This document shows, one piece after another, positions 32,031 to 44,199 of a stretch of DNA of 64,000 nt. This stretch comes from Symsagittifera roscoffensis. Its lineage: Eukaryota > Xenacoelomorpha > Acoela > Convolutidae. The notes beneath the pieces are model-generated. The model was given only the letters and a program-made list of their open reading frames with translations, searched no databases and had not been told where the DNA came from. Both the position numbers and the translations under genes were made by a program. The first letter of the stretch is position 1; every line of letters begins with the position of its first letter. The DNA is taken from positions 23,579,254-23,643,253 of the forward strand of contig NC_087065.1 of the NCBI RefSeq assembly GCF_963678635.1, in the 5' to 3' direction.

Positions 32031-33200
32031 CTATTTTTCCTTGTCGTCCATGCTCACGTTCTCGTTACCATCAATTTTCTCTCTGGTGCCTTTTTCGTTC
32101 ACCTCACATGTTGGTTCTACCAGTAGATACTCCAGTCCTTCCATTTTCTGTGGTACGCACCAATCTTCCGGTGAAGGGATGTGAGACTTCAGATTCTCGT
32201 AGTGCGCCGCACGCCCTGTACTCAAGCGATAGAACGGACCCTTATGGTGCACTTCCGTTATCATGAATGGCCCTCTCCATTTCTTCAATAGCTTCTTGTC
32301 CCTTTAGGAGGTATGATGTTCTGGAACACCCAGACGTATTGTCCCACAGCATACGGCTTCGCTTGAAGTATTTTTTCATCGTACTTCTTCCGCTGTCTCA
32401 TCTGCGCCTGTGCTGTGTCCCTTCTGCACAGCTCGTTCAGTTCCTGTTGTCTCCTGACTGCTTTCTTCACATATGCCTGAGGCGACGTCTTTTCCCCTTC
32501 GTATTTTGGATAGATGAATGTTAAGGGCATCGCTCTCTCCCTGCCAGTTAACATCATGAAAGGGCTGATTCCTGTTGTTGAGTGTTGCGTGCTGCTGTAC
32601 GCACCCAACACCTGCGGCAGATGTTTGTCCCAGTCAGTCATATATCTCGAGTAAGACACTCGGATCATATTCACTATTGCCCTGTTCTGTCTCTCCACTA
32701 GTCCATTCGTTTGTGGATGGTAGGTCGTTGAATGAGCCTCTGCAATGTGGGATCTTCTCATTAGTTTTTTGTCAGATGCCCCACGAATGTCTTCCCATTG
32801 TTCCACTGGAATGTCATCCGACAACTATATCGTGATATCCAGTGCGTTATCAAATGATCACAAGTTTCTTCCGCCGAGGCCGTTTGACATGGTACCGCTT
32901 CTGCCAGTTTCGTGAAATGATCTATAGATACCAGTATCTGGTTATATCCCGAGTCGGTCATGCAGATCTTATGAGGGAATTTTATTTTCCTAGAATTCTT
33001 CACATGCAAGCACGGCATACATGCGTTCACGCATCTTTCACAAGCCTTCCTCAGCTCAGCCCTAGCCAATCAAATCTGTGTAGAATTTTTTGTGGCACCT
33101 TGTATATCCCCTGATGTCCCGTTTGGTAATGCGATCTGAACAACAATTCTGTTTGGTATAGCTGAATTAGTTTGATGAGGTTATGCTTTTGTAGAATTTT
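32031..33200 (-). pseudogene. Element E, integrase
   Basis: Integrase joins element DNA to the host chromosome. Seen in order: the H2C2 zinc-binding part ('HYQTGHQG' and 'CERCVNACMPC'), the catalytic core ('GYNQILVSIDHFTKLAEAVP', 'TTYHPQTNGLVERQNRAI' and 'GAYSSTQHSTTGISPF'), and a C-terminal part with 'WRGPFMITEV' and 'FYRLSTGRAAHYENLK' typical of GPY/F-type tails. The order and the wording are those of Ty3/gypsy integrases. Broken. Confidence 0.85.
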
Positions 33201-34559
33201 TTCCTAGTCTTTTCTCCTACAGGCTACCACGTCATCAGCTGTGTGATACAGTATTTCCTTTCTCTCCTTGTAGAACTGGCTCAAGATTTTTAAACTATCT
33301 TCATCCAGGTCTCCCTTCTTTTTCACTCCCGTCCGAATCCATTTCGAGAGGTTACTCATCTTTTTATGATTCTTTTGTGCTCGTATCAGATCCGACAGCC
33401 TGTACCTCGCTTTGACGTGTTCCTTCAATGCCCTCATTTGACCGTTCAGCTCTCCAGGATTGTGGATGTCGCTTTTAAGCTTCACACAAACTATCCTTTT
33501 CAAGATCTCCCTGTCGTCCTCTGGTTCCAGATTTGTCCTGATGTTCGAATTTCAAGATAGCTCTCTGAATGGTTTTCTTGACACTGCTATCTTTTGAAGC
33601 TCCATACACGTCATCATTTTCCATGTTTTACGTCCCTAACGATGGATCTGTTGCAACTCCCTCTCGTGGTACCTCATTTTTTCTTCAGCTAATTTTGTGC
33701 AGAGACTGTCTTGCTCATTGTCACTTTCCTCCGAACCATCATCCAATTCTTCCAACTCCCCGGACAAATTTTCTTCCTCGCCATCTCTTCCTGATTGCGG
33801 CCACTCCCCAGACTCTTGATCTAGTCCAAGATGTTCAACTTCTCCTTGAACGTCACTCTCTTCTTTCGTATCGTCGTCCGCATGAAAACTTCTTCCGGGA
33901 TTCTCTCGACTAGTGTCCGCACAACCTCCTTGCTCTTCATCAAGTCATAGTCATGTTTCACTTCCCCTCTTTTCAATATGGTGACTTCCGGTCTATCTTT
34001 ACCACTTTCTGGGACCACAGGTTTGTCATCTGCTAGTCTCTCAAGTAGTTTCCTTAGATCTTCTCCTACCATTACTTTTCCTGTTTCGAGTTTGTCGAGT
34101 TCGTATCGTCGTCCGCATGAAAACTTCTTCCGGGATTCTCTCGACTAGTGTCCGCACAACCTCCTTGCTCTTCATCAAGTCATAGTCATGTTTCACTTCC
34201 CCTCTTTTCAATATGGTGACTTCCGGTCTATCTTTACCACTTTCTGGGACCACAGGTTTGTCATCTGCTAGTCTCTCAAGTAGTTTCCTTAGATCTTCTC
34301 CTACCATTACTTTTCCTGTTTCGAGTTTGTCGAGTTCGTAGCCTTTCACCTTCGGCGTTTCCCTCACTATCTTGGACTTGAGCATTATTTCCATTGGCAT
34401 TCCTAAACTTCTTTTGAGAGTTTCTTTTGCCTTACGTTCAATTGATAATTCGGGATGGTCCTCTATGGGTTTTCCTGACCATCTTGTGAGTTGTAGGGTG
34501 TCATATGTTCCCTTGTCCATAAAGGAAAAGCCATTTATGATCTCCGGTCTATCAGCTTC
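33201..34559 (-). other. Element E, unassigned coding remnant upstream of integrase
   Basis: Charged, protein-like text on the minus strand ('LQLTRWSGKPIEDHPELS', 'GEDLRKLLERLADDKPVV') that I cannot place among the usual gypsy domains. It contains the tandem repeat at 33,866-34,340. Broken remnant. Confidence 0.4.
33866..34340. repeat. Two tandem copies of a 235 bp unit in element E
   Basis: 'tcgtatcgtcgtccgcatg' begins at 33,866 and again at 34,101. By eye the two copies are identical over their length, so the duplication is very recent compared with the element. Confidence 0.9.
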
Positions 34560-34715
34560 CCTTTTCTATCAGTCTAAAAAAACTCTAGAATTAATCCAGT
34601 AATCAAGCTTTACTCAAGAAGTTTGAAGTGAATAAGTCTTAACTCAAGACACAGTTTTCTGTTATGACCATTCGGCTGTCCACCTTTCCACCAAAGGTTC
34701 ACTCTGGTCCACTCA
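34560..34715 (-). repeat. LTR-B of element E, inner piece
   Basis: Its reverse complement matches 57,410-57,575 of element T ('gtggaccagag' then 'gaaccttt', 'ggtggacagccga', 'cttgagttaa', 'cttgattac'). In LTR-B order it follows straight on from the piece at 56,020-56,578. Confidence 0.75.
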
Positions 34716-35366
34716 ATCTTTCGGCCATTTCCCCGAATAGGCACAGCGGAACCTTCCGTCGCAGCACAAAAACGACATTAGAGGCCTTAGTCGTCATATA
34801 TTGATGTGAAGGAGGCTATAATAATCTAGAAGAAAATTTTTAAAAAAATTCGAATTGCGACGTTTTATTTCTGAGAAATGCAGAAACGGCCATGTTTAGC
34901 CGGAAAGTAGAGAAAAACAGAACAAGAATGGAATTAGCGAGAGGCAGTCGGATGAGAACGAATTAAAAAACGAAGCCTATTATCGTGACGATCGCGCACG
35001 ATAAGACACTTAACGGAAGTAATTAGCCAAAAAGGAGGATTCAGTTGGGAAGGAGGAAGAAGCAGTACCCTCCCATGCCACGAAGTTAGAGTAATAACGA
35101 CGTTATTACTGGAAAAGCGCGGAAGCAGATGCTTGGCCCCCAGAGACTGATATATAGTGGAAAACTGTGGTAAACTAGCTTTTTAGCTACTCTGATGTCC
35201 TGAATATTTGAATTAACACCGGTATGTTTGTTATTTTAGAACATGAGTAGCTAGTAAGAGGAAAAAGTCAATCCATTTCCAATGGATTTAATATAGAACT
35301 GTCACAAAAAACATAGTAAAATAGGATATTCGAGCCGCGTTTTTAGTGATAGTCATGCAGTCTGGG
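34716..35366 (+). repeat. LTR-A, 5' copy of element P
   Basis: Matches 55,430-56,018 from 'ggcacagcggaacct' through 'ctttttagctactctgatg' to 'gtctgggga'. Contains two hairpins: TTATCGTG/CACGATAA near 34,980-35,005 and GTAATAACG/CGTTATTAC near 35,091-35,110. The left boundary is approximate. Confidence 0.8.
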
Positions 35367-37079
35367 GAACGTTAAATGGGCGAACGTTAAATAGACGTTT
35401 TTATGGCGCTCCTGGGTGGGCCTGTCAAAGGCATAAGACCATCATGATCAGCAAACGTTTTAGCGACGAATTCTCCGCTCCGGGCGTATGCCCGAGTTAG
35501 AGGCCTTATTGTCCTGTATTGCATTAGGCGGAAGGTGCCGACCCTTCGCCTAGTACTATTTAGCTTTTTAAGTTAGTTAAGACCAAAAGTTCCGGGGGCC
35601 GGAGGGTTAGGTGGGAAGTCTAATGCCCGCTTACCCAAGACCCTGGGACCAAAAATAATTAAAAGAAAGCGTAAAACCGAACAAAAATAGCATATAACCA
35701 AGAAAAAGCCAAAACCAAATTTACTTGAAAACAGAAAAGTAGAAAAAAAACAGTAAAAAATCCAAAAAAAAAACCAAAAACTGTACAAAACGTCAAATGA
35801 CAGTTTATGTATTATTTCCGAACGGGATGTGGTCTGACCTTCCTATTGTTGTTGTTTCAGATTGATTTATATCATTTCTGATCAAAATATCGAGTGTTTT
35901 GTTGGTGGGTTAGGTACCCTCCTTTGAGTGTAGTTTGAGTGTTTAAGCACATTTTTGATAATATTGTCGGTGACCGGAGGGTAGAGTGGCAAGCTGGCAG
36001 ACGTGTTCCAGACTCAACAGAGGGCATCAGGGACAACATCCACAAGGATTGTAGGGTATCGTTGGTACATCTTTAGTATTGTTCGGGTACTATTTCATTA
36101 AAACTTAAGTTGTGGGGAGCACAATTAGCGCGGTCCAATTACACCCTCCATCGATTGCGAATTTCCAAATTAAGGGTTTTAGTTCGGATATTTCGGTGCA
36201 AAGGAGGGTACATTATTATTGATTCACGACTACTAATAGGTTATTATCCTTATTTTATATTACTAATCTCCTATTTAAACCCGAGAAACATCCCAGTTTT
36301 GTCGAAAAATACTGATTTTTGACCAAACTGTTAACCCCCAAAATTTCGGATATCCGAGCTTTTCTGAAGAGCAAATGGCTTTTGTACAGTGCGCTACTAC
36401 GTAGTTCGATCCCCCTAACTTTTTTCCAAATTTTGTCAGGATGTTTGGAGGATCGAGTTTTTGAGTTATTAGAGTAAGAGCGATAAAAGTATTTGTGTTA
36501 GGAGCGTGCTAGCATTACGTGCTCGGTTGCGAGAAAGAATTTCAGTAACCCTTCGAATAGCTCCGTGGATAGTACCAAGGACTTAAAGATTGGAAAATGA
36601 AGGAATCGGAGGGTTGGTCCATTTTTGGTCCATTTTTTTGCATTATTCCAGTGCCGTATGGGGCTACTAGGCTCGTTTCAATTATTTTTCGGCATTTTCA
36701 GCCTTTCCCTGAGAACCTATATAGTTAGTAAAAAAAACGGCCAACTTAACGAATGCGTTTTTGGTGATTTCTCAAAGACTAGCCAACCGATTGGAATGAT
36801 TTTGGTCGACTTTTTTGACCACCTTTCTGAATTACAACCGTTTTTAAGTTGATAACTTCAGGAAAAATTTTTTTTTAGAGTTTGTTAGTTTGGAGGGTCC
36901 AAACTTTAGGGAACCGTCCAAGCGGCAGAAAATTTTATAAAATTACCTTTTTATCCTACTGGGAAGGTTAACCGAGTCAGCCAACCCAATTTGAAGTCAA
37001 CTAGACTGCCTCTAGAGCGGTCTAATTATCTGTTTTTGTTATTTTTGGGGAACAATTCGGAGCGACACTCCGGAGCCAG

Positions 37080-37470
37080 CTAAGCCCCTTAGCAATCCTC
37101 CTTAGTGAAAATTTTTTCACGCAACCTTCCGAAGAAGTTTAAATAACACCCAAGAGTGAATTTAGCTTGTTTTGACACTTTATCAAACTAGTTGGAGACC
37201 CTTTAAGTGAGACTTGAAAAACTTGAAATTTTGAAGGAACCCTCCAAAGCAACCCTCTGGAGCGTGTTAGGCCTCTTACTGACCCTCCTTAGTGAATTTA
37301 AGGGGACCCTCCGAAGTTACTTAGGGGACTAAGGTTACCCTCTGAGATAACCCTCCAGAGTAAGTTAAATGTCTTAACAACCCTCCGAAGTAACCCTCCG
37401 GAGTGACTTAAGCCCCTTAAAAACCCTCCTTAGCGAAGAATTAGAAGTACCCTCTGGGGCAGTTTGAACA
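37080..37470 (+). repeat. ACCCTCCGAAG-type short repeats in the leader of P
   Basis: Many imperfect copies of 'aaccctccgaagtaaccctc' spaced by 'ttaagccccttagcaa'-like text. The GGAGGGT word is also frequent earlier in the same leader. Confidence 0.65.
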
Positions 37471-37636
37471 TTTTAAATATCCATTTAAGGTCGGAATAGT
37501 TGGTCAACTACTAACGGGGTGTTCATATTGGGAACTTAGGAGGCCAGTTGACCCGGAAATTTGCGATAAAATTTGAATTCTAGATCGGGTTTATCAGAAG
37601 TGCCCGAACAAAGAACTTTTTTGTTATTTTGGTTGT

Positions 37637-37945
37637 GTGGTTGCCTTGAGCTACTTAGTAGGAAAACTCGGGCAATCCGGGAACATATAAAAGAAGACCT
37701 CGGTAGGTGTATTAGGCAAGACACACTCACTTGAGAAGAAAAATTGTTCCCTGCTCTCGTGCACTTGGAGCTGTCCGGAACTTTAGGAATTTTCGATCAA
37801 AGGTTGCCTTGCGCTACTTAGTAGGACAGCTCGGACAATCGCAGGACACCTAAAAGAAGACCTCGGTGAGTGTATTAGACAAGACACACTCACTTGAGAG
37901 GACAGTGTCCTGAGATTCGTTCTTTTGGAGTGTTCCAATCGAGGA
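37637..37945 (+). repeat. Two-copy repeat of about 165 bp in the leader of P
   Basis: 'ttgccttgagctacttagta' with 'agaagacctcggtaggtgta' and 'gacacactcacttgaga' recurs from 37,803 with scattered differences. Confidence 0.85.
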
Positions 37946-38296
37946 GTGTCTTTTTCTTTACGAATAAGTTTTAATTATCTGTTACTGAAACCATCACTGC
38001 TCTTTTATAAAATACTGTTTGATTTTAAACGAGGCAGGGATTTGATACGTTTGTAGCGGTTAAGTGATACTGAAAAAAATATCGCTGTCACCTATTTGCT
38101 ATTCTTTCCTAGTTACCAATTGTGTTTTGTGTGTTAGTTATAAAATCCTGTAAAAGTTTGTGACATTGTTATACCAGGTAACTGAGTGGAGTTAGTAATA
38201 TCTTAACACTAAGCAGGACCTTTGGGTAACTTGAGCTGAGTCACTAATAAAATCTCTAAAAAAATGAAGAGATACTTTTGATATTAGGGGAGCTGA

Positions 38297-41245
38297 GTGA
38301 GTAGGCTTGAGCAAGTTTTTTCGAATATAATTTTGGAACTTGTGCAATGCCGTCGAAATTTTTTTTTGATCACGAGACATGCAGCGTTAGAAGTAACAAC
38401 TAATTTTCCCAGGTTGAGCACGGGAACCACGCGAAAGTTTAAAACACGGCGTAGCCGATCCACGATTAGCAGCGTTTCTGACGCTTTTGCTGACGAAGCA
38501 TAGACTAGAGGTCAAGCTGGTCTTTCAGTGAGCGGAATGAAACTGAGAAGCAAGAAGAACCTCAATGGTGATGAAGGGCGAATTGCTGAGGCCGGACCGG
38601 CGAGCGAGAGACTAACGGACCCCTTCGAGGAGGGGGAGCAAACGCTGACTCGACCCGACTACCACCATCATGCGGACATGGAAGAGCCAGCCGAGGACCT
38701 TAAACGGAAGGAAGTTGAAAGAACAGAGGAGGCCTCGGTGCGTTCCGAGGTCGAAGCGCTAGAAGAACTAATGTTCAAGGAAACGTCCAAATCGGAGACA
38801 GGTGGAGAAAGGAACAATCCTCTCTAGTCAAAGAGGGCAAGAATGCGATGATGTCAAGTATAAGCCCGAGGGAGGAGCAACCAAGTTCAAAAGCGAAAAG
38901 AAGCTTCAAGACGATGTACAATGAACGCATGAGGCCGCAGGAGAATAGCAAGAAAGCGTTGTCGGACTCGCCAACTAGACCAATGGCAGACGGAAAAACG
39001 ATGGGAGCGTCGTCGACATACGACAGACTGATGATGTCGATGGGAACACAGAAGGATGGTGCATCGTCGAGTACCAGGCTGCAAACTCAATTGACGTCAT
39101 CGTCTCTTGGTCTTACCCCAATGCTGGGAACGACTAGCGACATGAGTGACATGTTTGCCGGTGTAATGACAGGCCTCGAAGAGTTGCGACGGGACATGAC
39201 TAAGAAGATAGATCGAGTCAAAGAGAGGACTCAGCATGGTCAAGAGTGGTTGCGAAATCAGCTTACAGATGCAAAGTCACAAGCAAGAACCGATCAGGCC
39301 CATTTGATTCGAAACACCGATCAAGGCTTAGCACAGAGTTTGGCTCTAGCAGCCAAGGAATCGGAAGAAAGATACATAAGATGGCGAGAGAAATCGAGCT
39401 ATTGTTGAACGATCATGACGATACCTATGCTCTCACGACGACGAGCCCGGAGAAAAGGTTAGATGCCAAATTTGACCTGATGATGCGGAAGCTAGACGAG
39501 GTTTTAAATGGTAGCAATCGGGAGAAGCGTCCATCCCCATGAGAGGACTCCGGCCAGGCGACTGATGGAGACGGAGCCCACAGCTATGCCGAGGCCCAGC
39601 AGAGGTCAAGAACAAATTTTGAGTCTAATCACAGGGAAAGACCCAGGGCAGCACCGTCGAGGCCGGGTTGTACAAAACCAGTCCCACCGGAGGCGGATGC
39701 CACTTCGGGGACACGGTTGCCCCCCACTGTGCCACACGTCAGATCAGCGCCAGTAAAGGGACACAACGGTGTACGCCTCGCAGGACACAACGGTGTACGC
39801 CTCAATGTTTGAGTTCTTGATTAGATCTCTTGAAACGTTCATCACCAAACTCTTGAAGTCAACCGACAGAGGAGAGAAGTCAAGAAGGACACTCAAAAAG
39901 CCGAAGTCATACAACGACGAATCAGATGGCTGCATCGACACCTGGATAGAGGTGATGAAGTTACATTTTGAGGAAAAGAATCTCTCGAAGAAACAGGAAT
40001 GCAGCGCACTGACAAGCAACCTAGAGGGTACCCCCCTAAGTTGTGTAATGGCGAAAAAGACTAATGGACTAATGAACTAGACAGCGCTGGTAAGATATTC
40101 GACATCTTGCTGAATCGTTTTGGTTCGGATGTACAAGGGCATCAAGCTATGTTGAAGTTTGAAAAGAGGCGTCAAAGAGATGACGAATCGATAGACAAGT
40201 TTTTGGATGACCTTGAGTTACTCAGAAGAAGGAGCAACCCGATGATAGAATATCGGAACGAAACCTGGCCATCGCCTCAAAGTTCATGGATGGAGTTAAA
40301 AGTGATGAGCTGAAAACCATGTTGGCCACACACTTCACCCTGTCGCTTGACCACGTGCCCACGCCCGATGATTTGCGTATGAAGTCGCGTGAGTACTTGC
40401 TCATAAAATCAAGGGTGCAAAATCGTTACAACAATTATGGCAACTACAGCGGAACAAACACCGGCGCAAACTCTAGTTGGTATGAACCTCGTGACGACAT
40501 AGATAAGAGGAGGTCATGTGCGAACTGTGGTTCGATGGACCACTATGTTTCATCTATTCTGCTTACAATCAAAACATGAAAGTAATATTCTATTTTCTTG
40601 TGGACCTTGATGCGACCGATGAGGTCAGGAGGAGTATGTGAGAGGATTCATAATCAGATATGGACCAAGATGCTTCTTCTGCAACTTGGAGGGACATTTG
40701 AAGTCGGATTGCACTCAACTCTGGGATGCAGTAGCGGACGCGAAGCATCCCCGCCATGAGGAGGCACTTTCGGGGGTCAAGGCATGTCGAGCCCGCCTGA
40801 TGAATGAAGCCGAGTCACGAAAGAAAGATGTGACATCAAGCACCTTCACAACCAAGAAGGTAAAAACCTTACCTGATGAGGCAATGGCCTCGAGCCTGGA
40901 GGCGGAGTCAACCGTTGCGCTCAAAGTGGATTATGGCCCAGTGGCACGGACCGCATTACAGAATGTTCAGCAAGAATTGGCCACCAAAGAGGTTGAGCAA
41001 TGGGTAAGGTCAGAGTTAGAGAACACAGAGCGGCGCGTGAAACTTGACATTCTGGGAATATCGACGAAAGAAGAGGATAACCAGGAACCCAGGAAGCAGG
41101 GTCTAAAGCTGAATGTCATCTCGAGGAAGATCTTTGCCAGTACAAGAAGAGGGACGAAAATAATGTCGATCATATCGGTGGCGGGCCATCAAGTGGTGAA
41201 ACACTTGAGCGAGCCGTCGGAGATCACCTGGACATCTACTTGAGA
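38297..41245 (+). pseudogene. Element P, gag
   Basis: Would form the particle shell and bind RNA. A polar, low-complexity N-terminal part (to about 39,540) is followed by a capsid-like helical part with 'CIDTWIEVMKLHFEEKN', 'ALTSNLEGT', 'RFGSDVQGHQAMLKFEKR' and 'DDESIDKFLDDLELLRRR', closely matched in element T. Two zinc knuckles follow: 'CANCGSMDHY' near 40,520 and 'CFFCNLEGHLKSDC' (C-x2-C-x4-H-x4-C) at 40,671-40,712. Broken. Confidence 0.8.
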
Positions 41246-41299
41246 GAGCAGCATCCCAACTTGGACTCTAGGGCAGTGCGAGTGTTGCTCGCAAGAGGA

Positions 41300-42200
41300 G
41301 GTCCAAGACTAATGAAAGTAGATGGACATCACATCGAAGTCCATGGCCCATATCCGATTTGAATGAACGTGGATGGAATAATTATTTACGCTAAAGCTCA
41401 CGTGATGGTTGCAGCTGACCAGGTAGGTTAGATCTACATTGTTCGAGAAGAACTTAAGGTCCGACGAATTGGACACAACGCCATGCTCGAAGAAGACGCC
41501 GTCCACATAGGCTGTGAAGCCGATCTGGCCGCGCATGTAGTGGACGTGCAGGGTAGACAACTCTCCGTGAAGGGACTATTAGACACCGAGCAGTGGTCAG
41601 TTTTATACCTGTGAACACCTGGACCGACATGGGTTTTGATAGGTCGGATCTGATTTCGACTAACATCAGGCTGGCAGCGGCTAATCATGGTGCAATTTAC
41701 GTGACCTGAAGGACCCCTATCATCTTGTTGCAGCTAACAGGCAGACATCTCTGGATGAGCTTCCTGGTGGTCGAGAATCTTGACGAGTCCGACCAGTTCT
41801 CCCTAATACGAGATTTTGTGCTCAACTTTGATGTCACGGTTGACCTCAACGACGGGTTGATAAGAATCAAGGACCCTGAGAGGAAGAAAGTAATTAATAC
41901 AATCCTGATTCACCAAGCAGAGGTGCCAATTTTCCTAGATAGGAAGGTTAAGTTAAAACCACATCAGGCTGTAATAGCGAAATTTAGGACGAGGAATCAA
42001 AATGAGCCTAGCGACAACAGACAGGTGTGTCTGGTTCCAAATCCCAACAGTGACAGCTCAACTATTTTAGGAAGAAGCTTCTCACTCACTCAGAGCGGAC
42101 TGTGTGCGAGTATGTTGTTGAGCACAGAGGCAACCACGATGACGATACAACGAGGAAAGAAGCTAGACTACGCATTGCCTCTGAACTTGACGTAACTAAG
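41300..42200 (+). pseudogene. Element P, protease region
   Basis: Lies between gag and RT. Text such as 'MNVDGIIIYAKAH' and 'VKGLLDT' fits the start of an aspartic protease domain; 'FDVTVDLNDGLIRI' and 'LKPHQAVIAKFRTR' follow, typical of the protease-RT linker of gypsy elements. The first part is matched by element T near 63,890-64,000. Broken. Confidence 0.6.
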
Positions 42201-42329
42201 ATTTGACGTAACTAAGTGTCCCTTGCATGCCAACGAATAATGCATACTAAAAAGGATAAATGAAATGAAATCTTCTAAAAAACTGTTTTCAATGAAGTCT
42301 GAGAAAGACGACAGGGCTGTCTAATTGTT

Positions 42330-43060
42330 CAAATTTTCCTCAGACCGACAGAAACAGAATTAGCAGCGAACAAGCCAGTCCTACCTGAGATAGAGCATTT
42401 AAAAGGCAAAATATCGGATGAGGAACTGGAATCACTCAGAGTGGTGTTAAATCGGCACGCAGACATTTTTCGAGGCATAAGGCCGATATAGTTTGCTGCA
42501 ATTTTGTAGAAAATGGGATCAGAAGAGAAGAGGGCTGAGTACTTCACAGGGAAGGGGCAAGGAGAATGACCCCACATAAATCAGAAGCATGCAGAAAAGA
42601 ACTTGAAATGCTAATGGTGTATGACATGATCGAACCGTCGAGGTCCCCGTGGGCTTGCGTCGTGGTAATGGTAAAGAAAAGAAAGGGCAGGAACTAAGGT
42701 TTTGTTGTGACTTCCGGTTTCTGATTGCGGTAACGATAAAGGACGCATACCCGATTCCCCGCATCGACGAGAGCCTCTCCAAGTTGGTTGATGCAAAATT
42801 CTTCACGACGCTGAATTTGGGCTCTGCGTTCTGGCAGGTGCCCCTCAGAAAACAGGATCGAGAGAAGACAGGCTTTGCGTGCGAACTGGGGCTGTACCAG
42901 TGGAAAAAAAGCCGTTTGGACTAGGCAATGCGACGGCTACGTTCCAACGATTATGGCTCAGGTACTCACGAATGTCACTAAAATTATGGAAACCTCATAA
43001 TGTGTTACGTTGATGACGTGGTCATTGCGACAACAATGCTGGAGGACCATATAAGGAGAC
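42330..43060 (+). pseudogene. Element P, reverse transcriptase
   Basis: Recognisable pieces: 'DAYPIPRIDESLSKLVDAK', 'GSAFWQVPLRKQDREKTGFA' and the catalytic YVDD box at 43,006-43,017, in the usual order and spacing of gypsy-type RT. RNase H was not recognised. Strongly broken. Confidence 0.7.
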
Positions 43061-43259
43061 TAGACGAGGTCTTTTGTTGCATGAAACAAGCAGTTGAAGA
43101 CAAACAGACCAGATCCCGAAGCGGTTGAAGTGTTGTTGACATGGAAAGCACTGAAGGCCGACACGCAGTTGATGATCTTCCTGGACAAGGCGTGGACAAA
43201 GTGTACAACAGGATACAGAAACGATTCGAATGGCCTTGGTTTGAAGAAGTGGATTTCTG

Positions 43260-44190
43260 CATGCTTGTCGTGTCAATAAAGTCAAAGAGGTGGTGCAACT
43301 TGATCATCAAAAGAAATGCATGACAGCCACGGGCTACAATCAAGTGCTGGTATTGATTGATCATTTCAACAAATACGCAGAGGCGGCACCCTGCATGACA
43401 GCATCAGCGGAAGAAACGTGCGATCACTTGATAAATGTATGGGTAGCGAGACACGGCTGCCCCCATCACATTCCAATCAGACAATGGCATAGAAATCCTG
43501 GGTGATCTCACGAAGGAGTTAATGAAGAGGTCGCAGGTGGCACAGGCTCACTCGACCACTTATCAACCACAAACGAATGGCCTAGGCAAAATTGCACGTT
43601 AGTGTTCATGTTGAGAGTTTATTGCTCACGCTACATGGATGACTGGGATAGACACTTGCTGCAAGTGATGGGCGCTTACAACAGCACAGAGCATTCCACC
43701 ACGGGAATAAGTCCGCATATGATGTTAACTGGTCACGAAAAAGCTCTTCCGTTAACGTTCTTCTACTCTGAGTATCGAGGAACACCCAACAGGCGCAAAT
43801 CAGATAAAAAAGGAGATTTGATAAAAAAAGACTGCAGATGCAAAAGCCTACTCGGTTGGCAATTATGTCTGGGTGTTCCAGAAAGTAGTTCCACCAAAAG
43901 GAACCAAAAATTTATTGAAAATGTGGCGTGGTACATTCCAAATAACAGAAGTGCATCAAGGAGGTCTTTTTACCGATTGAGCACCGGACGAGCAGCTCAT
44001 TACGAAAACATCAAACCGCACAATGCCTCAACAGAGGACTGGTGTATCCCAGCTGACATGCATGAGGAAAACTATTTGATAGTGGATCCTGCCTGCGATT
44101 TGAATAAAAGAGGCGCGCGCGACAAAAACGACGGAAATGAGGTGGTAGATAGTTGCGATCTACCACTGGACCTGGAATTAACCAAGCGAG
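43260..44190 (+). pseudogene. Element P, integrase
   Basis: 'GYNQVLVLIDHFNKYAEAAP', 'STTYQPQTNGL', 'GAYNSTEHSTTGISP' and the C-terminal 'FYRLSTGRAAHYENIK' correspond one by one to the integrase of element E. Between E and P this is the best conserved part. Broken. Confidence 0.8.
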
Positions 44191-44199
44191 TGGAGGTGG

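Larger units (their letters stand above)
22640..34715 (-). mobile_element. Element E: broken Ty3/gypsy-like LTR retroelement with extra genes
   Basis: Minus-strand fossil. In its own 5' to 3' order it has a piece of 5' LTR-B (34,560-34,715), an unassigned region, integrase (about 33,180-32,031), macro domain (31,810-31,021), coiled coil (30,700-30,029), SGNH hydrolase (29,701-29,201) and a long unrecognised region (about 28,850-22,646). No gag was recognised next to it. The rest of its LTR-B appears to lie at 56,020-56,578, on the far side of element P, which has landed inside it. The copy is broken, with well over ten breaks. It is interrupted by a copied piece of outside DNA (23,251-24,184). 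Protein parts match element P only distantly, so E and P are old relatives, not recent sisters. Confidence 0.8.
35367..38290 (+). other. Element P, long non-coding leader
   Basis: About 2.9 kb without a convincing frame between LTR and gag. It begins with 'gttaaatagacgtttttatg', 'gcgctcctgggt', which element T has at 58,066-58,106. It then holds an A-rich tract (35,650-35,800), a stretch rich in ACCCTCC/GGAGGGT (36,880-37,470) and a two-copy 165 bp repeat (37,637-37,945). No primer-binding site was recognised with confidence. Confidence 0.55.
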
